5,494 nucleotides of DNA from Stenotrophomonas maltophilia (GTDB taxonomy: Bacteria; Pseudomonadota; Gammaproteobacteria; Xanthomonadales; Xanthomonadaceae): NCBI GenBank assembly GCA_002386405.1, contig DGIP01000163.1, positions 1 to 5,494 of the forward strand. Direction: 5' to 3'. The position numbers and the translations under genes were made by a program. A model generated the notes under the pieces. It saw only the letters and a program-made list of their open reading frames with translations, made no database searches and was not told the DNA's origin. Below are positions 1 through 5,494 of the stretch, one piece after another. Each line of letters starts with the position of its first letter. Position 1 is the first letter of the stretch.

Positions 1-9
1 TTCCGATCT
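1..9 (+). other. Possible Illumina adapter remnant at the left edge
   Basis: TTCCGATCT is identical to the last nine bases of the standard Illumina adapter, and it occupies exactly positions 1-9. If the window is a complete contig, these bases are probably not genomic. A chance match at the exact edge is possible but unlikely (about 1 in 262,000 for a random 9-mer). Confidence 0.5.
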
Positions 10-33
10 GGGCGGCGGGCGTTTTTCCAGGGG

Positions 34-1551
34 TCATTCACTACGGGACTGCTCCAGCTTGCGGTGTCGCCAGAAATCGGCGTTCTTGATGCCCAGGGCA
101 TCGGGGTCGAAAGTCGGGTCCAGGCCGAGCTTCTTCTGGCGCTCGTAATCGCGCAGGGCGATCAGGGCCGGTTTCTGCACGATCAGGATCGCGATGATGT
201 TCAACCACGCCATCAGGCCCACGCCAATGTCACCCAGCGCCCAGGCCAGTTTGGCATTGTGCATGGCGCCGAACACCACCATGCCGATGATGCCCAGGCG
301 CAGCGCCAGCACGGTGAGCGGGCGCTTGCGGTTGTGATTGATGTAGGTGAGGTTGGTTTCGGCCATGTAGTAATAGGCCATGATGGTGGTGAAGGCGAAG
401 AAGAAGATCGCCATGGCCACGAAGCCCGAGCCCCAGCCCGGCAGTACGGTTTCCACCGCCGCCTGGGCGTAGCCCGCGCCTTCGGCCACGCCCGCCAGCC
501 CGGCAAACACCGGTTCGGCCCCAGCCACCGGGGAATACACGTTGTAGGTACCCGCCGCCAGGATCAGGAACGCGGTGGAGGTGCACACCATCATGGTGTC
601 GAAATACACGGCGAAGGCCTGCACGTAACCCTGCTTGGCCGGGTGCGAGACTTCCGAGGCGGCCGCTGCGTGCGGGCCGGTACCTTGGCCGGCTTCGTTG
701 GCGTAGATACCGCGCTTGACACCCCACTCCACCGCCAGGCCCATCATCGCGCCGAACGCGGCGTGGGCACCGAAGGCACTGCTGAACACGGTGCGGAACA
801 TGTCCGGCACGCGGTCATAGTTGAGGATCATGATGGTGATGGCCATCAGGATGAAGCCGGCGGCCATGAACGGCACCACCACTTCGGCGAAATTGGCGAT
901 GCGCTTGACGCCGCCGAAGATCACCACGCCCAGCAGCAGCGCCACCACGATGCCGATGCCCAGCTTGAGCGCCTGCACCGATTCCATGCCCATGAACTGG
1001 CCATCCAGCGGTCCACACAGGGCGCCGCCACGGCAGGCGTTGATGATGCTGTCGGCAATCGCGTTGGCCTGCACGCCCGGCATCAGGAAGCCGGCAGCGA
1101 CGATCGTGGCCATGGCGAAGGCCATCGCGTACCACTTCAGGCCCATGGCCTTCTCGATGTAGTACGCCGGGCCGCCACGGTAGCGCCCTTCTGCATCCTT
1201 GGTCTTGTAGATCTGCGCCAGGGTGCACTCGATGTACGAGGTGGAGGCACCCAGGAATCCCATCACCCACATCCAGAAGATCGCACCGGGGCCGCCGAAG
1301 GCGATCGCCGTGGCGACACCGGCGATGTTGCCGATGCCCATGCGGCCGGCCATGGACATGGCCAGGGCCTGGAAGGAGGAGACGCCGGCGTCGGACTTTT
1401 CGCCCTGCACGGTAAGCCGGCACATTTCGAAGAAGCCGCGCAGCTGCATGAAGCGGGTGCGCGCACTGAAGTACAGGCCGGCTGCCAGGCACAGGAAGAT
1501 CAGTGCCTTGCTCCAGATGATGCCATTGATGAAATCAACTACTGCTTCCAC
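34..1551 (-). CDS. AGCS-family sodium(or proton):alanine/glycine symporter
   Basis: Inner-membrane secondary transporter expected to import a small neutral amino acid (alanine or glycine in characterised relatives) with Na+ or H+. About 505 residues, normal for the family, with roughly ten or eleven hydrophobic segments, for example near residues 14-30, 140-162, 195-215, 220-242, 310-334, 374-398, 411-430 and 434-459. Family hallmarks: GIGNIAGVATAI from residue 72, GGPGAIFWMW at 86-95, and RGIYANEAGQGTGPHAAAA from 280 followed by HPAKQG at 303-308. The charged C-terminal tail follows the last membrane segment. Start choice: the frame stays open to a GTG at 1620, but that leaves a 23-residue polar extension and puts a hairpin where its ribosome site should be. 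The GTG at 1551 has GGAGAGAG just upstream and begins VEAVVDFINGIIW, where homologues usually start. Family certain; exact substrate and coupling ion are not visible. Confidence 0.93.
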   Translation of the reverse strand: MEAVVDFINGIIWSKALIFLCLAAGLYFSARTRFMQLRGFFEMCRLTVQGEKSDAGVSSFQALAMSMAGRMGIGNIAGVATAIAFGGPGAIFWMWVMGFLGASTSYIECTLAQIYKTKDAEGRYRGGPAYYIEKAMGLKWYAMAFAMATIVAAGFLMPGVQANAIADSIINACRGGALCGPLDGQFMGMESVQALKLGIGIVVALLLGVVIFGGVKRIANFAEVVVPFMAAGFILMAITIMILNYDRVPDMFRTVFSSAFGAHAAFGAMMGLAVEWGVKRGIYANEAGQGTGPHAAAASEVSHPAKQGYVQAFAVYFDTMMVCTSTAFLILAAGTYNVYSPVAGAEPVFAGLAGVAEGAGYAQAAVETVLPGWGSGFVAMAIFFFAFTTIMAYYYMAETNLTYINHNRKRPLTVLALRLGIIGMVVFGAMHNAKLAWALGDIGVGLMAWLNIIAILIVQKPALIALRDYERQKKLGLDPTFDPDALGIKNADFWRHRKLEQSRSE

Positions 1552-1554
1552 GCG

Positions 1555-1562
1555 CTCTCTCC
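1555..1562 (-). promoter_or_regulatory. Ribosome binding site for the symporter GTG start
   Basis: On the minus strand GGAGAGAG lies here, with GGAG seven bases from the GTG at 1551-1549. It is the only good Shine-Dalgarno match near a possible start of the symporter, and it decides for the 505-residue form over the form starting at 1620. Confidence 0.6.
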
Positions 1563-1621
1563 AGTCGGCGGAAAATGAAGGACGTCCCGTCGGCTGGAAG
1601 GGACCGGGTCGATTCTCCACG

Positions 1622-1639
1622 ATCGGGCGCCAGCCCGAT
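1622..1639. repeat. Small hairpin upstream of the symporter gene
   Basis: Perfect 7-bp inverted repeat, ATCGGGC (1622-1628) and GCCCGAT (1633-1639), around a 4-base loop. It lies 71 bp upstream of the preferred GTG and directly before the alternative GTG at 1620. No T-run follows on either strand, so it is not a classical intrinsic terminator. It could be a leader structure, a protein-binding palindrome or chance in GC-rich DNA. Confidence 0.4.
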
Positions 1640-1667
1640 AGGGCCGATGTTTTGAGTCGGTCGCCGC

Positions 1668-1692
1668 GCCACGACCAACGGTCGTGGCCTAC
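1668..1692 (-). repeat. GTAG hairpin element, left copy
   Basis: Read on the minus strand: GTAG (1692-1689) directly followed by a perfect 9-bp stem with a GTT loop (1688-1668). It differs from the right copy at two stem positions, and both differences are compensated on the opposite arm. Confidence 0.8.
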
Positions 1693-1762
1693 CGGCGTGC
1701 GGGGTCCTCGACGCCGGTACGTCCCGACCGGCGTGTGGGGCCCTCGACGCCGGTAGGTCCCG
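1691..1762. repeat. Two tandem 36-bp units between the GTAG hairpins
   Basis: Units 1691-1726 and 1727-1762 match at 33 of 36 positions. Each contains its own inverted repeat, ACCGGCGT ... ACGCCGGT with a 12-base loop (1691-1698/1711-1718 and 1727-1734/1747-1754). Unit 2 runs into the right GTAG element. Unit 1 ends with the same sequence except GTAC for GTAG, and lacks the second arm of the GTAG hairpin, so it carries a broken copy. Confidence 0.85.
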
Positions 1763-1777
1763 ACCGTTGGTCGGGAC
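1753..1777 (+). repeat. GTAG hairpin element, right copy
   Basis: GTAG at 1753-1756, then stem GTCCCGACC (1757-1765), loop GTT (1766-1768) and stem GGTCGGGAC (1769-1777), all perfectly paired. It sits 11 bp downstream of the acetyltransferase stop codon, so in the operon transcript it forms a 3'-end hairpin. No U-tract follows it on the minus strand, so mRNA 3'-end stabilisation is at least as likely as intrinsic termination. Confidence 0.8.
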
Positions 1778-1788
1778 GAGGCCGGCCG

Positions 1789-2328
1789 TCAGGGCATCCG
1801 TTCACGCACGCGGGCAAACCGCCGCAGATCGTGCAGCTGGCCGCGCTTGAACACCGCCGCGCGGGCCGTGCCCTCTTCACTGAACCCGTTGCCGAGCAGC
1901 ACCCGGGCCGAGCCTTCGTTGAAATCCAGCACTTCGGCCTGCAGCCTGAACAGGTGCAGCTCGTCCATCTCCCAGGGGGCGAACTGGCCCACCACGCGGG
2001 TCATCCAGCCCTGCCCCCAGTACGCGCGGCCCAGCCAGTAGCCCAGCTCGGCGGTGTGCCCGCGCTCGGCCACGCCCGGTTGGGCGCCGATGCTGCCGCA
2101 GGCGGCGCCGTCGATCTCGATGGCCAGGTTCAGCGTTTCCGGGGCCAGGATCCGGCCGCCGAGGAAGGCCTCGCCGTCGTCCCGGGTGTACGGGAACGGG
2201 AAGCGGTCGCGCAGCCCGCGCGAGACCGCCTCATCGTTGGCATGCCGCAGCAGCGCCTCCAGATCGTCGCTGCGCCAAGGGCGCAGCACGAATCCGGGGC
2301 CTTCCAGCCGCAGCGGCCGGTCAGGCAT
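1789..2328 (-). CDS. GNAT-family N-acetyltransferase (RimJ/RimL-like)
   Basis: Probable cytoplasmic acetyl-CoA-dependent N-acetyltransferase of the Acetyltransf_3 (RimJ/RimL) type, 179 residues, typical length. The N-terminal strand LRLEGPGFVLRPWRSDDLEA (7-26) matches the usual opening of the family. The acetyl-CoA loop is in GYWLGRAYWGQGWMT (96-110), where GQGWMT takes the place of the common GRGYAT. FRLQAEVLDFNEGSARVLL (127-145) followed by GNGF (146-149) is the conserved later motif with the N-x-x-S/A-x-x-x-L pattern. Start: the ATG at 2328 begins where homologues begin; the open frame reaches 2433 only as an Arg-rich stretch inside the pump gene. The ATG overlaps the pump stop by eight bases, so translation is probably coupled; GGTGG just upstream is a weak ribosome site. 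The acceptor substrate (protein N-terminus, drug or other amine) cannot be told. Confidence 0.9.
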   Translation of the reverse strand: MPDRPLRLEGPGFVLRPWRSDDLEALLRHANDEAVSRGLRDRFPFPYTRDDGEAFLGGRILAPETLNLAIEIDGAACGSIGAQPGVAERGHTAELGYWLGRAYWGQGWMTRVVGQFAPWEMDELHLFRLQAEVLDFNEGSARVLLGNGFSEEGTARAAVFKRGQLHDLRRFARVRERMP

Positions 2329-5300
2329 GGCCACCGACCGAAGGCGTTTCAGCTTCCTGCTTCTCCAGCTCACGGGCCACTGCTTCCGGCGAACGCGTGT
2401 ACGGCGCCAGCAGCGAATAGAACGCCGGGACAACGAACAGCGACAGGAAGGTGGAAACGGTGACGCCGAAGATCACCACGATGCCGATGGTGCCGCGGCT
2501 GGCCGAGCCGGGGCCACCGGCCACCACCAGCGGGATCGCACCGACCACGGTGGCGATGGAGGTCATCAGGATCGGGCGCAGGCGCACCATGGCCGATTCG
2601 ACAATGGCGCGGTGCACATCGCGCCCTTCATCGCGCAGCTGGTTGGCGAACTCGACGATCAGGATGCCGTTCTTCGCGGCCAGGCCGACCAGCATGACGA
2701 TGCCGATCTGGCTGAACAGGTTGATGGTGCCCCCGCTGACATACAGGCCCAGCAGCGCGCCAAGCACGCCCAGCGGCACGGTGAGCATGATCACCAGCGG
2801 GTGGATGAAGCTTTCGAACTGCGCGGCCAGCACCAGGTACACCACCAGCAGGGCCATGGCGAAGGTGAGCAGCACCGCGCTGCCGGCGTTCTGGTATTCG
2901 CGAGATTCGCCCTTCCAGTCGATCTGCGCGTGCTGCGGCAGTTCTTCGCGTGCGGTCTGCTGGGCCCAGGCGATGGCCTCGCCGAGCGGGTAGCCCGGGG
3001 CGAGACCGGCGCTGATGGTGATCGCGCGCAGGCGGTTGAAGCGGTTGAGGTTGCCCGCCTCGGCCACTTCGCTGAGCGTGACCAGGTTGGACAGCGGCAC
3101 CAGCTCACCATTGGTGGCGCGCACGCGGATGGCGGCGAGGTCGTCGGGCGAGGCGCGGCCTTCGCGGCCGGCCTGGACCAGCACGTCGTATTCCTCGCCG
3201 TTGTCGACGAAGGTGGTGACGCGGCGCGAGCCCATCATGGTTTCCAGCGCCGAACCAATCGCGGTGACGGATACGCCGAGGTCGGCCGCACGCTGGCGGT
3301 CGATGTTCACCCGCATCTGCGGGCGGGTTTCCTTGTAATCCGAATCCGGGCCGACCAGGCCGGGGTTGTCGGCCATGCGCTCGAGCATGCGGTCGCGCCA
3401 CTGCGCGATTTCCGCGTATTCGGGCCCGCCCAGCACGATCTGGAACGGCTGGCCGCCACTCCGCACCAGTCCGCCACCGACCTGGGTGCGCACGCGCACG
3501 CCACGGATGCCATCGAGGTCTTTCTGCAGTTCGGCCGCCACTTCCGGGGTGGCGGTGGCGCGCTCGCGCCACGGCTGCAGGAACACGCTGATGCGGCCGG
3601 TGTGCATTTCCTCGCTTGCCCCGAATCCACCGGGCACGCGCGGGTTGGCGCGCACGATCGGCTTGTCGGCGCCGACGTAGCCGGCCACGATCTTCTCCAC
3701 TTCCTGCACCTGGCCCACGGTGTAGTCGTAGCCGGCGCCTTCCGGGCCGTCGATCATGATCTGGAACGAGCCACGATCTTCGGCCGGGGCCAGTTCGGAG
3801 GGCAGCAGTTTCAGCAGCAGCGCGCTGGCGGCCAGCGACAGCAGCATCACCGCGACATAGATCCAGATCTTGCCGACGTGCTGGTCGAGCACGCGGCCGT
3901 AGGCGGCCGAGACGCGGTCCAGGTTGCGGTTGATCAGCCCGTGCAGGCCGCGCGGCGGCTGGCCGGTGTGCGGCTTGAGCAGCTTGGAGGCCATCATCGG
4001 GGTGAGCGTCAGCGATACGAACGCCGAGAGCGCCACGGCGGCGGCCAGGGCCACGGCCAGTTCGCGGAACAGGCGGCCGGTGTTGCCTTCCAGGAAACCG
4101 ACCGGCAGGAACACGGCGACCAGCACGGCGGTGGTGGCGATGACCGCGAAGGCCACCTGTGCGGTGCCGCGCTTGGAAGCCACCAGCGGTGGCTCGCCCA
4201 GGTCGATGCGGCGCTGCACGTTTTCGACCACGACGATGGCATCGTCCACCACCAGGCCGATACACAGCACCAGTGCGAGCAGGGTCAGCAGGTTGATCGA
4301 GAAGCCGAACGCATACAGGGCGATGAAGGCGGCCACCAGGCAGACCGGCACGGTCACCGCTGGAATCAACGCGGCGCGGAAACTGCCCAGGAACAGCCAG
4401 ATCACCGCCAGCACCAGCAGCATGGCTTCCACCAGCGTGGCGTACACGCGGTCCACGGCGGCTTCAATGAAGGTGGTGTTGTCGAAGGCCACGAAGATGT
4501 GGGTGCCTTCGGGCAGGGTCAGCCCGACCCGTTCGGCTTCGGCGCGCGCGGTGCGCGCCACGTCCAGCGAGTTGGCGGTGGAGGTCTTGACGATGCCCAG
4601 GCCAATGCCGGGTTCGCCGTTGCTGCGGTAATACGCCCGGCGTTCGGAGGAGGCCAGTTCGATCTTGGCCACGTCGCCCATGCGCACCACGTACCCATCG
4701 GCGCCCTTGCCGAGCGGGATGGTGGCGAAGTCTTCGGGCTTTACGTAGTTGCGCTCCACGCGCAGGGTGAAATCGCGGTCGGCCGATTCGATGCGGCCGG
4801 CCGGCAGTTCTACGTTCTCGTTGCGCAGCGCGGTTTCGACATCGCCCACGGTCAGGCCGCGCGCGGCGAGCTGGTCGCGGTCGAGCCAGATGCGCATGGC
4901 ATAGCGCTGGCGCCCGCCGATGCGGACCTGGGCCACGCCATCGAGGCTGGAGAAGCGGTCGACCACGTAGCGGTCGGCGTAGTCGCTCAGCTCCAGGGTG
5001 TTCATGCTGGAGGAGGTCATGTTGAACCAGATGATCGGGTCGGCGTCGCTCTCGACCTTGGCGATTTCCGGCGGGCGGGCCTCTTCGGGCATGCGGTCGG
5101 CGACGCGGCTGACGGCGTCGCGCACGTCGTTGGCGGCCGCTTCGATATCGCGGTTGGAGGTGAATTCGATGCTGACCTGGGCGCGGCCGTTGGAGCTGCG
5201 CGCGTTGATGGTGTCGATGCCTTCGATGCCGGCCAGGGCATCTTCCAGCACTTGGGTGATGCGGCTTTCGATGACGGCCGCCGAGGCGCCGGTGTAATCG

Positions 5301-5446
5301 ACCGAGACCGAGACGATCGGCGGGTCGATCGCGGGCAGCTCGCGCAGGGTCAGGCGGGTGAACGACATGATGCCCAGCACGACCAGCAGCAGGCTCATCA
5401 CCACGGCGAACACCGGCCGTTGGATGGAGATGTTGGAGAGCTTCAT
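2321..5446 (-). CDS. RND (HAE1/AcrB-type) multidrug efflux permease
   Basis: Inner-membrane drug:proton antiporter, expected to work as a trimer with a periplasmic adaptor and an outer-membrane channel. 1041 residues, full length (AcrB has 1049). Layout: TM1 near 10-30, first porter region about 31-330, TM2-6 about 335-490, TM7 about 528-548, second porter region about 549-855, TM8-12 about 856-1014, then a short charged cytoplasmic tail. By alignment with AcrB, D401-D402 in TM4 (GLVVDDAIVVVENV), K925 in TM10 (GLAAKNGILIVEF), and R955 and T962 in TM11 (RLRPILMTS) match the proton-relay residues D407, D408, K940, R971 and T978. The start at 5446 (MKLSNISIQRPVFAVV) matches the family's usual N-terminus and overlaps the preceding stop as ATGA. 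No outer-membrane protein gene follows. Stenotrophomonas has several RND pumps and I cannot say which this is. Confidence 0.97.
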   Translation of the reverse strand: MKLSNISIQRPVFAVVMSLLLVVLGIMSFTRLTLRELPAIDPPIVSVSVDYTGASAAVIESRITQVLEDALAGIEGIDTINARSSNGRAQVSIEFTSNRDIEAAANDVRDAVSRVADRMPEEARPPEIAKVESDADPIIWFNMTSSSMNTLELSDYADRYVVDRFSSLDGVAQVRIGGRQRYAMRIWLDRDQLAARGLTVGDVETALRNENVELPAGRIESADRDFTLRVERNYVKPEDFATIPLGKGADGYVVRMGDVAKIELASSERRAYYRSNGEPGIGLGIVKTSTANSLDVARTARAEAERVGLTLPEGTHIFVAFDNTTFIEAAVDRVYATLVEAMLLVLAVIWLFLGSFRAALIPAVTVPVCLVAAFIALYAFGFSINLLTLLALVLCIGLVVDDAIVVVENVQRRIDLGEPPLVASKRGTAQVAFAVIATTAVLVAVFLPVGFLEGNTGRLFRELAVALAAAVALSAFVSLTLTPMMASKLLKPHTGQPPRGLHGLINRNLDRVSAAYGRVLDQHVGKIWIYVAVMLLSLAASALLLKLLPSELAPAEDRGSFQIMIDGPEGAGYDYTVGQVQEVEKIVAGYVGADKPIVRANPRVPGGFGASEEMHTGRISVFLQPWRERATATPEVAAELQKDLDGIRGVRVRTQVGGGLVRSGGQPFQIVLGGPEYAEIAQWRDRMLERMADNPGLVGPDSDYKETRPQMRVNIDRQRAADLGVSVTAIGSALETMMGSRRVTTFVDNGEEYDVLVQAGREGRASPDDLAAIRVRATNGELVPLSNLVTLSEVAEAGNLNRFNRLRAITISAGLAPGYPLGEAIAWAQQTAREELPQHAQIDWKGESREYQNAGSAVLLTFAMALLVVYLVLAAQFESFIHPLVIMLTVPLGVLGALLGLYVSGGTINLFSQIGIVMLVGLAAKNGILIVEFANQLRDEGRDVHRAIVESAMVRLRPILMTSIATVVGAIPLVVAGGPGSASRGTIGIVVIFGVTVSTFLSLFVVPAFYSLLAPYTRSPEAVARELEKQEAETPSVGGHA

Positions 5447-5494
5447 CCGGCGTTGCCCACGGGCGCAGCGGCAGCGGTCGCGCCGGTCGGGGCG
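5443..5494 (-). CDS. 3' end of upstream gene, probably the RND periplasmic adaptor (partial)
   Basis: Only the last 16 codons lie in the window. Read in the frame of the TGA at 5445-5443 they give APTGATAAAAPVGNAG, an Ala/Pro/Gly-rich tail like the disordered C-termini of many membrane fusion (periplasmic adaptor) proteins. The stop shares four bases (ATGA) with the pump start, the typical arrangement of an adaptor-permease pair. The identity is inferred from position and composition; there is no domain sequence to confirm it. Confidence 0.6.
   Translation of the reverse strand, partial: APTGATAAAAPVGNAG

Larger units (their letters stand above)
1668..1777. repeat. REPIN-like array: inverted pair of GTAG (SMAG/REP) hairpins
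   Basis: A 110-bp imperfect palindrome bounded by two matching elements. The left one (1668-1692) is a 9-bp stem, GCCACGACC/GGTCGTGGC with loop AAC, followed by CTAC. The right one (1753-1777) is GTAG followed by the 9-bp stem GTCCCGACC/GGTCGGGAC with loop GTT. Read from their GTAG ends, both have the same design: GTAG, 9-bp stem, GTT loop. The tags point toward each other, and the ends continue inward as a perfect 10-bp inverted repeat, CTACCGGCGT (1689-1698) with ACGCCGGTAG (1747-1756). Paired inverted REPs of this kind are called REPINs and are mobilised in trans by RAYT transposases; single GTAG hairpins are known as SMAG elements in Stenotrophomonas. The array begins 11 bp after the acetyltransferase stop, a usual position for such elements. 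Family assignment is from memory. Confidence 0.8.
1552..1788. other. Intergenic region between acetyltransferase and symporter genes
   Basis: 237 bp with no credible gene. Nearest the acetyltransferase it holds the hairpin array (1668-1777). Nearest the symporter, about 115 bp (1552-1667) should carry the symporter promoter and leader. I could not identify convincing -35 and -10 boxes there. A 7-bp hairpin lies at 1622-1639 and the ribosome binding site at 1555-1562. Open frames crossing the region encode Arg/Gly/Pro-rich repeats created by the palindromes and are not genes. Confidence 0.7.
2321..5494 (-). other. Putative efflux operon: adaptor, RND permease, GNAT
   Basis: Three reading frames overlap successively, by 4 bases (ATGA, 5443-5446) and 8 bases (2321-2328). 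Such overlaps leave no room for internal promoters or terminators between genes and imply one polycistronic message with coupled translation. The acetyltransferase continues the operon to 1789. Promoter and any regulator lie to the right, outside the window. Confidence 0.7.

Noticed and set aside
10..33. A G/C-rich stretch followed by TTTTT (22-26) as a plus-strand terminator
   Set aside because: No complementary arm is present in the window. The left side may have been lost at the contig edge, but as it stands there is no hairpin to support a terminator.
64..1578. A 504-codon open frame on the plus strand opposite the symporter gene
   Set aside because: It is antisense to a gene with clear family motifs, is extremely rich in His, Arg, Gly and Ala, has no recognisable domain, and is what GC-rich codon bias leaves open on the opposite strand.
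1552..1620. A 23-residue N-terminal extension of the symporter from a GTG at 1620
   Set aside because: It is polar and Pro/Arg-rich, has no ribosome binding site, has a hairpin immediately upstream, and is not expected in the family. The GTG at 1551 has a good ribosome site.
1668..1777. CRISPR array or attachment site
   Set aside because: There are only two adjacent repeat copies without unique spacers, all symmetry is explained by nested hairpins, and no cas, integrase or tRNA gene is nearby.
2329..2433. A 35-residue N-terminal extension of the acetyltransferase
   Set aside because: It is very Arg-rich and lies entirely within the pump coding sequence. The family fold begins directly after the ATG at 2328.
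1684..2463. A 259-codon plus-strand frame covering the hairpin array and the acetyltransferase gene
   Set aside because: Its start lies in the palindromes, giving a repetitive Arg/Gly/Pro N-terminus, and the rest is antisense to a convincing GNAT gene.
3105..4265. A 386-codon open frame on the minus strand inside the pump gene
   Set aside because: It is a shifted frame of the RND gene, dominated by Arg, Ala, Pro and Gly, with no domain. The pump frame runs intact through the same stretch with all its motifs, so there is no frameshift to explain.

Overview
The window is high-GC DNA with all genes on the minus strand. It most likely comes from a gammaproteobacterium of the Xanthomonadaceae, with Stenotrophomonas or a close relative as the best guess. 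The guess rests on two GTAG-tagged 9-bp hairpins around 1668-1777, which look like the short palindromic GTAG elements (SMAG/REP type) common in Stenotrophomonas intergenic DNA. It also fits the general character of the proteins. It is an inference from pattern and memory, not from a database search. The first nine bases are identical to the 3' end of the standard Illumina adapter, so the window may be a whole draft contig whose left edge is not genomic.

Layout, in the direction of transcription (right to left): 5494-5443 holds the last 16 codons of a gene whose Ala/Pro-rich tail and ATGA overlap suggest the periplasmic adaptor of an efflux pump. 5446-2321 is a complete 1041-residue RND (HAE1/AcrB-type) inner-membrane drug:proton antiporter with all expected proton-relay residues. 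2328-1789 is a 179-residue GNAT acetyltransferase whose start codon lies inside the end of the pump gene (8-nt overlap). 1788-1552 is a 237-bp intergenic stretch that contains four consecutive hairpins, arranged as an inverted pair of GTAG elements around a 36-bp tandem duplication, plus a separate small hairpin. 1551-34 is a complete AGCS-family sodium(or proton):amino acid symporter of about 505 residues, read from a GTG start.

Adaptor, pump and acetyltransferase overlap end to end and probably form one translationally coupled operon. No outer-membrane channel gene follows the pump, so the pump would need a TolC-type channel encoded elsewhere. The symporter is probably a separate unit, set apart from the operon by the hairpin array, which starts 11 bp after the acetyltransferase stop codon. 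I see no mobile element, CRISPR array, tRNA or rRNA. The pump and symporter are ordinary families; the most unusual structure is the repeat array at 1668-1777.
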